A stretch of DNA of 64,000 nucleotides, from positions 629,649 through 693,648 of the forward strand of contig VSDK01027004.1 in NCBI GenBank assembly GCA_009767595.1, written 5' to 3'. Source of the DNA: Symbiodinium kawagutii. Its lineage: Eukaryota > Sar > Dinophyceae > Suessiales > Symbiodiniaceae. Position numbers and translations under genes: made by a program. Below are positions 35,604 through 46,900 of the stretch, piece after piece (within the stretch, counting starts at the first letter, position 1; every line of letters begins with the position of its first letter). The notes below the pieces were generated by a model, which was not told the origin of the DNA, searched no databases, and saw only the letters and a program-made list of their open reading frames with translations.

Positions 35604-38600
35604 TCACTCGTCTCGCACGTTCTCCGTCTGGAGTCCTCAGGCAATGGATCATGTTTTCGTGCAGCCAATCTGGCTACCAGCCATACCCAAGGGTACCATC
35701 CACAAGTGGTTCCCTTCTTATGTTGGAACCTGTTTCAAGCTAGAACTGGACATGTCAATCTGGCTGGAGAAAGGGATTGAAAGGGATTGAAACTTATGAA
35801 CATGGGTACCCTGTTTACATTGCTGATGATAGGTATGACGTTCCGTCCAGAGGTAGGGTTTTTCTGTCCCTTGTCTGTCTCTTTATACAGGGCAGGAACC
35901 AAATATGTTGTCTCTCATGACTGATAAATGCTGCATTTTTCACATAAATGGTTCTCCGATTTGTTGTTGTGACAAATAGCTCACATCTTTTTCATTCAAA
36001 AAACCAGACTGCATCCTGCCTCCCTATTGGTCTGCGAATGTCAAAACTCCATGTGGATGCACTCACCGGGCAACCAAGTCTACACCACTTGATATGCATG
36101 TCTAAATTCCGTACCAAAACGAGCAAATCAGTTGTGTGGCTGATTCTCTTGCGCGGTTGGCGGCTATAATCAATCCATCCAAGAAACATTCCCAGGTATG
36201 GGGATTAAAACATCGACATCATCACGAAACCCACCAACCAGATAACTATATTGCTTATACCCTAGTCTATTGGCGATACTCTCATTTTTCTTGGCAAATG
36301 GTGGTCTCTGTATGAAATCAGCTGCCGGTTGGTGGTTGGTTTTGCCATCCCCATAAAATGCTTGTCAATCAACCGACCATTCCAAATAATGAGGTAAAAC
36401 ACTATCTTTAAGACAACCAACCACTAGTTGTTCAACAATTATTGTTGCTGATTATCACCCATTATTTTTTCACCGTTATTAACCACAATTGACAATAATT
36501 TCCCTAGCAAAATCCCATGGATTCCCTAGAAAATTCCCTAATGCTGATTCTGGCCTCTGCAAACCATAGCATTCCCCATCATTAACAAATGATTCATCTA
36601 TTAGGTTGCCTTCATCAAAACCTATCTGGAAATCATTAACTGTAGATCAATTCCATGGTTTCCCTCGCAAATCCCATGATTTCCTCGAAGTTTTGACCCA
36701 GGGCCCGCCTTTGAAGCTCTCCACTGGGACGTGCTGCACCAAGGTGAACATCTTCTCCTGGCGGCGACTCGATGGGCTATGATGGATACGACAACCTGGC
36801 ATCACGTATCGTTCAACCTGGCATGATCAATCTTTGTCATGACATGTTATTACCTCATATTTGTGCTTGACAAAAATTGTTGATAACGGGGTAATAACAT
36901 GTAACAGTGACAAATTAATTACTATATTTCAATATGGTAGATGATATGACTACCGCATTTCCGCTTGACAAAGATTGATCATGGGGTACACTCTGGTGAA
37001 CTAAGCTGGCAACGGAAAATACACCCATGATTGATGGTTTCCCAGGATTTCTCGATAAGATATGGTGACTTTCCGTTGCCAGATTAGTGTAATAACATGT
37101 AATGACATGTACATCATAACCAAGTCGCTATTTCCGGTGAAGAAGCAACAATGGTCGAGATAAAACAACCAATAATGATGTTTAAATATTTAGTTTGCAT
37201 ATGTTCAATAGCCTTTAGGATTTCAGCACCAACATCCTTTCAGGATCAAGCAAATTATCCCCACAGCTGTGGGCCAAGAGGTTCTGTACCCCAGCTGTTC
37301 ACATCCCCCAGCGACCTGTTCGTAGTCCAACAACGTTGGGATGGGTCCACGTGACCTACCCCTGGCTTTGGGAAGTTGAATGGCTTGACCCACAACCAAG
37401 CCATGACCACCATCAACAAGTTGTGCAACGATTCCTTCCTGGACTGGTGATGACTCAGCATCATCCGCTGACACTACTCATAACCAAACTACAGTATCTT
37501 CAAGGAAATCAAGCGATGATAGCTTCAAATCATGTTTGTTGAGCAAACTGGAAACCTGGCCTTGGTCAACCATACTACCCCTAAAGCTTCCTGGATTCAA
37601 CATGGAACAAGTTCTTTTAGGGTTTTGAAGAATCGTCTAGGGATAGCCATTCTACCGACAGTCCCACAGTATGGTGACGCAGGGCATCCCTTCAAGGTGG
37701 GGCGCTTCCTAGTTATAAGTTGATTGAACATATCCACCATATTTGCCTAGTTATATCCCAACAAATCGCTATCTTGGGAGCCCTACCTCCTATGATCTTC
37801 AAGCCCCTGCTGCCCGTGTGTCCTTCGCATCCTCATCCTCATTGCGCTTGCGGGACAAGCGCACGCGCACGCGGCGCGGCACGTTGCGGACACCGTTGCT
37901 CCAGAGGAACTTGTTCAGCTTGGTGTCCTGAAGATCCCCAAGGTGTTTCGTGTCCCCAAAACCACCTGGAAATGCTCATTCTGAAGGGATAGATTGGGTG
38001 ATATTGATCAATATTGACGGGTAATGATGGTTTATAAACCTGGTGAATTGCTGGTAGACTCATGATAATGGTAGTTGAAGGTGATAGTTAATTGATGGTC
38101 AACGATGTTTGAGAATGACTACCACCTGGCTACACCACGGCTGGTAGCTCCAACTCCCACACCCTTTCAAGGGATATGTGGATACGCCCAGCTCTGAATC
38201 GCCACCCCCCACCAGCAGCTAGTGGAGGGTAGAGCCTCAGCCAAGCGGCGATGCGAATGTCAGAGGTCAACATGACCTTCGCCGCGAACTGTCTCACCTG
38301 AAAGCTGCCAAGTTGATGCTTGATGATGATGAATTATAGGTTGGTCATGCTTACATATGGCTATGGGTCAATATTAACCAACCAATAATTCAGGGTAATA
38401 ACCAAGAATAATAGGGAAAACTATGGTTGATGATAGGGGAACCAGGGGTACAGGGTTTTGACCCACTGCCATATTGATGATATATTGGTCAAAGACTAAT
38501 TCAAAAATGTTAAATGATGGCTAATTGGCCATTGACAACTATTACAGTAGATAGTGGCAATGGTTGCAAAAAGATTACTAGTTGACAGTGATTGATGATA

Positions 38601-41600
38601 TTGGTTGATAATGGTGGTTAATAATGGTCATTGGTGATGATGGTTATTAACAATAATGATGGTTAAACATTAGTCATGGTGAATGGTGGGCTTACTGACC
38701 ACCTTGTAGATTTTGCCCGATGCACCTTGATCATCCTAACATAATACTCCAAAAAACACTATATAAATACTTACCAGCAATGTCAATAGTAATTCATTTT
38801 AATAAATCTTGACAAAAAATAAATTAAACAACCATAATACAATCAAATTTGGATAATCAACAGCAACCTATACGAGTACTATACATACTATATAACATAC
38901 TACAGTATTCCTACTTTTGAATGAAGGGCTTGAGGATCACCGGCAACAACGCGCATCAATGTCTTCAGCACAAGGCACAACGCGCACCGCTCGAGGCGCG
39001 CGTTTCTTGAAGGAGATCTTCTGCATGTGCTTGTGCCTGAGCTGAAGCCGTGGAAGGATGGCACACAGAAATGAGCGCGGATTGTTTGTCCCTTGCATTG
39101 CTTGCTTGTTTGGTTGGTTGGTTGCTTGGTTGGTCGGTTGCTTGGTTGTTTGGTTGGTCGGTTCCAACTGTTGGAATGTATAGCCAACGGCTATGACGAG
39201 TTGGTTGGTTGGTTGCTTAGGCCCTTGATGCAGCTCGCCATGCATAGCCAAGCCATGGCTGCTAGCGATGGTCCCCTGCAGGGCCTGGGACCACCATCGA
39301 GTTCGTGTTGCGACCATGGGAACTGCACCATGATGGTGAAGCTCCATGATTGCAATGATAGTTTTATAAGTTGATTGCCTTCTTTGATTAGGCAATCTTG
39401 CATCATACTATCAAAGAAAGATGAGAGCGTAAGCCCTAAAAATAAGATGATCGGAGCAAGATATCAAGTATTAAGTATAGGTTGATAGTAACTGTCTTAC
39501 TTGTCAGTACTCACTTGGATTTGCGATTAGTTGCATGTATACACAATAATCAGTAGCCAGCAGTCATAAAATGTATGTGTTTATGCAGTGATCCCTTTTT
39601 TTGAACAGTCGTTATACACAAGAAAAAGGTACTCATATGCATATACATGTGTACCTGTCATACATTCATTCATATCTTATGCATAGCCACCTAATCACAT
39701 TGACATACCCCTCGCCTCTTGTCAAACTACAGTTTCACCAGGGGTTCTTCTCAAAATAGGGGACCACCAAAATGGATGGTTTATTGTTAAAATGATTGAA
39801 AAGGATGATTTTGGGGGACCCCTATAAGTTGACAAACCCCGAAATGGCTCAAGAAAACAAGGTCATATTGGATTGCTTGTGGCTGCCACCGCTTTACGAA
39901 CATCGAATCACCAAGGGTGTTGCCACAACCGAGCTGCAAATGGATGGTGCAATCGCGAGTGGTTGGCTCCTGCGGTGCACTGGCATGGCTCTGAGCTGGG
40001 AGCATATGCATCTGCATGTGGGATGTCATTGGATGTGGTTTGGTGTATGCATCCTAGCGAAACACAACGTAATGTAATGCATGTGTATGTGCGTGTGTGC
40101 ATTCACGTGTCTATGCATCTATATAATTATACATGTTGTGTATATCTATGTGTTATTTGATGTATAAATGTAAACATATATCATATAGTTGTGTAAAGCA
40201 AGGGGCGATAGAATGAGGGCATTAGTTGCGGGAACAGGGCATAGCCATAAAACCAAAAAACATCAATCAGTCAATCAATGATTCATCCAATCATTCAATC
40301 ATTCAGTCAAATAAACTGGTTGGACAATGTGGAGCATCACCCCTCATGGAGCATGATGATAATGATGATCCGAACCGCATCCCAGGAAACTTGATTTGGA
40401 ATCCTGTGGTTGCAGGAAAAATCAGCACCACTGTCGCTATGTACTTGTGTTTTCCTTCATTGTTTGAGAGTTTTGAACGGACGTGGAATCTACGGGTCAG
40501 TGCAAGTTTCTTTCCTTCGCGACATGGTGGTTTCTCAAAATAGGAGACCCCCAAATCATCCACTATCCACCATTTACAGTAGCAAACCAGCCATTTTTGG
40601 GGCTCCCTATTGTGAGAAACCACCACATGATTGAATACGTACTCTGCACCGGCAGTACTGCTTGATCAGATGTACCAACCGAACCATGGAGGTCCCTCAA
40701 CGCGAAGCCACCACACAGCTCTCCCGTTGGTTTATAAGGTTTTGTTCCTCAAGTCGTGGGGGACCCCCGAAGTTATCGCGGCCTTATTACAATAAACTGG
40801 ATGATAACTGGAGGTACCCCAAGGGAATTAAAATTCAGAATTTGAAGGATGAAGGACCCTGGACCACAGATTTGGGATTCTTACCCCGGAGACACGCTGA
40901 GTTGGAAAAGAGAATGATCTGCCACTACTACAATGCCTTACATACATAATACATAAAATCACTATTGTAACAATATAGCATACACGGGATCATTCGAATT
41001 CATTGACAGGTACGCTGCCAAAGGTTCCCCACCCCTCTTTTTCTTCGGCGAGGCTCTTTTCAGAATCCGTCACGGGGTTCTTTTTGTAGGGTTGCTTCAA
41101 AACGCCGACAAAAGTGTTAGTTACTAGTTATCAATTTGTTCATTCTACCATTTGATTTGATAATTGCAACATCCGAAAATATTGAGCGTCAGTATAACAT
41201 CATTCAACGACCAACAAACAAAAACTACATTACTTTAACTTTAAATTGCGCAAATATGCACAAACTCGATCAAACCACGCACCAGAACTGCGGCCTTTTT
41301 CCCAAACATTTGCAATGTTGAACATGCCTGAGCATTGCTGACAAACCGCGTGCAGAACTGCGTGGCAAAGCAACGGGCGTTGGCCCTGCTACAAATCTGC
41401 GACCCCGTCTTGGATTGCAGAGCTGTCAGCACCAAACTCTGGGTGACCCCATGTCACCACCGAGCCATCTTCCAGGATCGCAGCAAATGCACGCTGTGTG
41501 CCCTCGATGTGCCGCACAGCTCGAAGCTGCTCTTGGACTGCAGAACTGTCACCACCACACTCTGGGTGACCCCATGTCACTACCCACCCATCTTCCAGGA

Positions 41601-43193
41601 TCGCAGCAAATGCACCCTCTGTGCCCTGAATGTGCCGCACAGCTTTAAGCTGCTCTTGGATTGCAGAGCTGTCAGCACCAAACAATGGGTGACCCCATGT
41701 CACCACCGAGCCATCTTCCAGGATCGCAGCAAATGCACGCTGTGTGCCCTTAATGTGCCGCACAGCTTTAAGCTGCTCTTGGACTGCAGAACTGTCACCA
41801 CCACACTTTGGGGCACCCCAAGTCACTACCGACCCATCTTCCAGGATCGCAGCAAATGCAGAATCTGTGTCCTGAATGTGCCGCACAGCTTTAAGCTGCT
41901 CTTGGACTGCAGAACTGTTGCCACCACACTTTGGGTCACCCCATGTCACAACCGACCCATCTTCCAGGATCGCAGCAAATGCATCCCCGGTGGCCTCAAT
42001 TTGCCGCACGGCTTTAAGCTGCTCTTGGACTGGAGAACTGTCACCACCATACGCTAAATCACCCCACGTCACTACCGACCCATCTTCCAGGATCGCAGCA
42101 AATGCATCCTCTGTGCCCTCAATGTGCCGCACAGCTTTAAGCTGCTCTTGGACTGCAGAATTGTCACCACCACACTCTGGGTCACCCCATGTCACCACCG
42201 AGCCATCTTCCAGGATCGCAGCAAATGCACGCTGTGTGCCCTCAATGTGCCGCACCGCTTTAAGCTGCTCTTGGACTGCAGAACTGTCACCACCACACTC
42301 TGGGTGACCCCATGTCACTACCGACCCATCTTCCAGGATCGCAGCAAATGCTCCCTCTGTGCCCTGAATGTGCTGCACAGCCTTAAGTTGGTCTTGGACT
42401 GTGGAGCTGTCACCACCAAAGACTGGTTTGCCCCATGTGATGACCTTGTCACCATGCGCACACCACAGGGCGAAGGCGCCCCCTTCAGGATTGCTTTTCG
42501 TTGCTGCTATGTATCTTTGTCTCTGTGGAATCGCGGTGAGGTGGTCTCCACTCTGAACACAAGCAGCCTCCAAGGATTGCCCAGGGCTAGCAAGAACACG
42601 TGCGTCTGCGGTGACAAGCCGAAGCAAATCTTGTTCCAGGACCTGCTGGGCAAGGAGCTTCAAGTCCCCAACTTTGGAGGACCGCAGAATAGAAAAGGCT
42701 TCACTCTTACCGCTCGCCAAACCAATCGTCACCTGAAGCATGTTCAACGTGTCTTCTTCCAGGCCAGCCCCTGCAATGGCATGTTCTTTCTTTCTTCTCT
42801 TGTTTTCATCAAGCGACATGACGTCAGGTCAAGGCTGCGAAATTGAACCAACAAACTCTCGAGCAAAGCTCCGGAAGTTAGACAACTAAACATCACATGC
42901 TCTGATCATCATACACCAAGCATTGACCAGAATAACTGTCGGCCTACCACTTTGGGCAACCTCTAAACACCTCTAAACACTTTGGGCAAACCCTACACAA
43001 ACCAAAATACTACCTTGTGAAGCAACATCATCAAACCTTTAGCCTACCATTTGGTCACACCACTCCTGGGGTCCTGGCCTCACTAAACCACCCACAGCTT
43101 TTGGGGGTACCACTAGCTACAACTAAACCACCACAACTCGAGGCGCTGCACTTCCTTGGTGCTGCCCTTCTTGGTGGTGGTCTTCTTTCCCAT
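35604..43193 (-). CDS. RPL31: Large-subunit ribosomal protein eL31 (six exons, 116 aa)
   Basis: A structural protein of the cytosolic 60S ribosome. Exons: 43135-43193, 38986-39036, 38250-38304, 37823-37927, 36709-36757, 35604-35635. Together they are 351 nt, 116 codons plus TGA, with every junction in phase. The family signatures are clear: [89 protein letters not shown]. The length is close to the usual 115-125 aa. The start [10 protein letters not shown] is the only ATG that fits. Donors are GT, GC, GC, GA and GC; all acceptors are AG. Introns are 4098, 681, 322, 1065 and 1073 nt. The first intron starts at a family-A TIR and contains the RCC1-repeat gene. A few N-terminal residues usual before LHK are missing compared with animal eL31. 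Confidence 0.95.
38354..38474. mobile_element. Family-B TIR element in eL31 intron 2
   Basis: TATGGCTATGGGTCAATATT ... GGGTTTTGACCCACTGCCAT, inverted relative to the copy at 57974. Confidence 0.75.
39738..39846. mobile_element. Family-A TIR element in eL31 intron 1
   Basis: GGGGTTCTTCTCAAAATAGG ... AAGTTGACAAACCCC. Confidence 0.7.
40523..40629. mobile_element. Family-A TIR element, best-preserved copy
   Basis: CATGGTGGTTTCTCAAAATA ... TATTGTGAGAAACCACCACATG-type right end. Both ends carry CATG. In eL31 intron 1; a partial copy follows at 40731-40775. Confidence 0.85.
41389..42819 (-). CDS. Ubiquitin-like / RCC1-repeat protein, intronless, 476 aa
   Basis: Single exon, ATG at 42819 and TAG at 41389-41391. 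Residues about 27-98 look like a ubiquitin-like fold ([18 protein letters not shown]... ending GDHLTAIPQ). From residue 126 there are eight complete 41-residue repeats and a ninth of 23 residues. The unit is VVTWG(D/H)P.CGGDSS followed by [12 protein letters not shown] and [10 protein letters not shown], of the RCC1/HERC beta-propeller type but shorter than the classical 51-68 residues. The protein stops inside repeat nine (AIQDGVADL), so a propeller may be left open. Similar proteins in dinoflagellates are usually annotated as HERC-like, but no HECT domain is encoded here, so a ligase role is not supported. Lack of introns amid intron-rich neighbours suggests origin by reverse transcription. 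It lies in intron 1 of eL31 on the same strand. Confidence 0.88.
   Translation of the reverse strand: MSLDENKRRKKEHAIAGAGLEEDTLNMLQVTIGLASGKSEAFSILRSSKVGDLKLLAQQVLEQDLLRLVTADARVLASPGQSLEAACVQSGDHLTAIPQRQRYIAATKSNPEGGAFALWCAHGDKVITWGKPVFGGDSSTVQDQLKAVQHIQGTEGAFAAILEDGSVVTWGHPECGGDSSAVQEQLKAVRHIEGTQRAFAAILEDGSVVTWGDPECGGDNSAVQEQLKAVRHIEGTEDAFAAILEDGSVVTWGDLAYGGDSSPVQEQLKAVRQIEATGDAFAAILEDGSVVTWGDPKCGGNSSAVQEQLKAVRHIQDTDSAFAAILEDGSVVTWGAPKCGGDSSAVQEQLKAVRHIKGTQRAFAAILEDGSVVTWGHPLFGADSSAIQEQLKAVRHIQGTEGAFAAILEDGWVVTWGHPECGGDSSAVQEQLRAVRHIEGTQRAFAAILEDGSVVTWGHPEFGADSSAIQDGVADL
43080..43134. mobile_element. Family-A-like TIR at the eL31 intron-1 donor
   Basis: On the minus strand the intron begins GTGGTGGTTTAGTTGTAGC and soon reads GGTACCCCCAAAAG, matching the A-family head with an altered middle. 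Partial. Confidence 0.45.
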
Positions 43194-43306
43194 GGCGAAA
43201 AACGCGAAGGCGACGCGGCCGGCGTGTGGCGACGTGGTTCTGATCCCAGGGCTCCAGCGACAGGAAGGACCAAGCGGAGCGCAGTGGTAATCGTCCAAAA
43301 GCATAA

Positions 43307-43411
43307 TCTGGTTGCTGGTTGAACCACCCCTCTGCAAAATATCTTTGTCAACCGACTATGTGTTAATGAGCATTAGGAAAAAACAACAATTGTTAAAACC
43401 ACCGACTTAGT
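43307..43411. mobile_element. Family-C TIR element just upstream of eL31
   Basis: TCTGGTTGCTGGTTGAACCA ... AAAACCACCGACTTAGTG. It lies about 115 bp upstream of the eL31 start codon. Confidence 0.65.
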
Positions 43412-43553
43412 GAAAAGTATATAGTTTGCTGTTGATAGTTGCCTTACTTGTTACCTAGTTGCTTCCCAGTAATGATACTTAATGCTTCATAATGGCAAAC
43501 CAAAATGGCTAGTTGATCAATGGTTGTGAACATCCCAACGGCTTTCGCGGTTC

Positions 43554-43680
43554 ACATGGCAGTGGGTCAAAACCATGTACACCTGGTTCCCCATCATTAA
43601 TCATTCTTTTCCCTATTGTTGTTGGTGATTAATTATCACCCATGAAATTGGTTGGTTAAAGCCTTGACCCATAGCCATCT
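43554..43680. mobile_element. Family-B TIR element
   Basis: ATGGCAGTGGGTCAAAACCA ... AGCCTTGACCCATAGCCAT. Confidence 0.7.
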
Positions 43681-43916
43681 AGTTGGTCATTATCCCCCAT
43701 AGTTGCTAGATTTCATCCCCTATTATCCACCATAAACCATTGGTCCGCCATTGGTTGGTTGGTTAATCTTGACCCAACTCGTCATATTCCTGTCTTTGAT
43801 CCACGCTGCTAGTCCGTCTGGGATCTGAGTTGGTACCCGGTGGGTTGGTTGCAGCTTGGCATAGCCAGAGCGCTGGGTCCCTACTTCGGGGGGGCCGACC
43901 ATGGCACGCAATGGGC

Positions 43917-46900
43917 TCAGCCAGGTGGCTTTGTCCAGTTCGCCATGGTGGTACCTTCTAACCAACCAAGTTTAGAGCCACTAGCAACAGGGAAAGCCAT
44001 ATGAATTAGTCAACCAAACCATCCCAAATATGAATATGTTAAAAAATGAAAGCAATATGATTTTAGTAATTCATATGTTTGAAAATATGACTATTGAAAC
44101 CCATTCCAAGCGAGGCCTGATTTGGGAGGAAACAAATGTTGAAAACCACTCGCCAAATCAGGCCGAAAGCTCGCAGAGTTCTCCCGAAAATGTTTGCTCC
44201 CAAGCGTGGTCGCATATGATCCACACTCACATGTATCCCTGGCTCACTGGCTGGATGATGAGCCTCGAAGGTACTGACATAGTTCAGTGAAGACACCCAG
44301 GGCGCAGCATCACAGGGCTTTTTTTGTCACACACAGGGCATTTTTTCAATTCCAAGCCGCAGCACATGCTTCTTTGACGACCAAAAAACCGTGCATGAAA
44401 CACACATCTCAAAAACATGCGCGCTGAAACTGACGGAAAAATACATGTACATATAGAAATATCATACTCTTCTCAATGATATGAAAATGCTTGCTGCATG
44501 TAACATGCAAATAGCAATTTGTGTACTTCTGAATGGACATCTTTGTTGCTTCCGTTTCGGCCTACGCAAGTGTCAAAACATTCCGATGTAATGCTTTCAC
44601 AGGTCTTTCTGACTATTGTTGTTGGTTATTATCCTCATTATTGTTGGTCAACATTGGCCCATAGCCATATTATCATCAGTGGGAGATTCATACTAATAAT
44701 CCGGTCAGTCACCGACGATATGTGGATAAACTGATGGTGGTTGATGAATATGGATCTTTCAGAAATCTTTGAAACATACCACCACATCATCAGTACTCAT
44801 TCAGATTCCATGTGGTTGATTGGTGGTGGTTTCATCAATCTTTGAAACATACATTCATTCATAATATGGTTCATTAATATGGTAGCTGATTAATATGGTC
44901 TTATTAACCAAGATCAACCACTAATAAACCACCATTAACTTTCATAAATCTTTGAAACCCATCCATTCCCACCTCCTGCACCCATTCTTTGGTCGTGGCA
45001 CTGCTGCACTGCTGCGCGGTGCTCAGCGAATCTCCACCCATCTTGGGCAGGTTTCCTGGGGGCACCGCGGAGATGTATGGATCTTCCACGAATGAACAGG
45101 GATTCATAGATATCCATGGATATCCATGGATATCCATAGATATCCGTAGATATCCATAGATATCCATAGATATTCATGGATATCCATGGATATCCACAGA
45201 TACCATGGATGGATGTCACGGATATCTGTTTCTTGAACAAACCAAGCAACAGGGATCCATTGATCTGGGGGAAAACACATACAAACACAAATATATGTCG
45301 CCTTTAAACCTGGCCTGAGAACAATGTCAGCTTTATTCGGATTTGAGGATATTCACCAGATCCCAGCTCCATTCGGTTTCAAGAACGTTCACTGGGGGTA
45401 CCAACAACTTCTGTTGTTTCACTCTCATTTTGCGCGGTTCCTGAAACACAACCCGAGGACTTTGCGGGCAACCATCTTTTTAGATGGGTCATGATTGATT
45501 CAACACCCATTCAGTTGTCGATCCATTCTTGTTGATGACCTTGCATTTTATATCATTTTATCTTCAGGAGTCTTTGACATCTGCTGCGATTTGAATTTAC
45601 GACCTTCATTGTGTGGCATCAATTTGTGCAGCCATCCCTAATTACGTAGTGGCAACATGTGCCAACCTACTTCTAAACTATCTTTGAGCCAACAGGAAAA
45701 AACCACCCTGGCTAGGATAAAGGCTCAATCTCACCGGTGATATTCAATGTCATCGTGAGGTTTATTCTCCGCTACCAGCCAACCCAGCCCAGTCAATCCA
45801 ACCAAACCAACTTTGATCCAACCAACGTCACCAACCAACTCACTTCCAACCAACCCACCAACATAGCTATGAACTACTCGTTGCCCCCTAGGCTTCCACT
45901 CAACCCAGTGACCTTGGTGGAACCAATCAACCAACCCACATCCCAATGGAACCAATCAACCTACCCATTGGGGGATGGGTCAACCCTAGGGCTCCACCCA
46001 ATGGCACCACCCCGTGGCTTCCCATCGAACCACCCACCGTCACCGCGTCACCAAGGCTCCCCCAGCTCTTCCGCCAGCTCGCTGACGAGGTCTTTGGTGC
46101 GTTGGCTGAGTCCATGGCCGCCTTGTGTAGCGCCACCGGGGGTGTCGTTTCACCGGCGGTTGATGTGGGGGGTATAAGGTGGTTATCAGGTAGTTGTAAG
46201 GTGATGAATGATGGCTATAACCAGCTTGAAAAGGTGGTTTTTAGGTGGTGAATGATGGTTGTAAGGTGATGAAGGATGGTTATGAGGTGCTATTGACGGG
46301 TGAATGATGGTCATAACCAGCTCATTGGTTGTCTGATGGCTGATCTGTGCTTATCGACACAAATGATGTACCTACAAGAATGGCTGGGTGGGTTTCCGCC
46401 AATTCAGTGGATGGCAAGTGGACCGCCACCAAACATCAGTCAGCTGACTCTTCCTTTTTCTTCATGCTTATAGAAAATGTGGTCCACTATATACAAATAA
46501 TTGAATGCAGAAATCAACATAGCCTTGCTTTGGGATCTTGTATGACGCCAGATGAGCAAGCTTGAAGTAGGTTGTGGTTCAAGATTAGCCAAACACCATA
46601 TTGTTTTTTTTCCATGGGCAGCTAGATGGTAATCTTTTAAACGTTCTACTAAACACGATCCTTAAATATGGGAGTTGATGATGGGGTGTTCACAACAACT
46701 AGTTCAGTGCTTGTTTTGGACGATTTGTGTTGAAACAACATGATTCTGAATGATACGCTACGGCCAGCGACTAACAGGAAAACTACCATTCACTGATATT
46801 GACGTAACAACCTGTAACGAAAACATAGCAGCTGCTACTATCAAACAGCCCCTTGCGACCATTCAAAACAGGATGATTCTGAGTGGTAGCAGTGTGCTCC

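Noticed and set aside
37223-37474. Minus-strand frame with protein-like start ([20 protein letters not shown])
   Set aside because: Lies inside eL31 intron 4 (36758-37822); without splice evidence it is more likely chance.
41335-42846. Long plus-strand ORFs (240 codons each)
   Set aside because: Antisense shadows of the RCC1-repeat gene.
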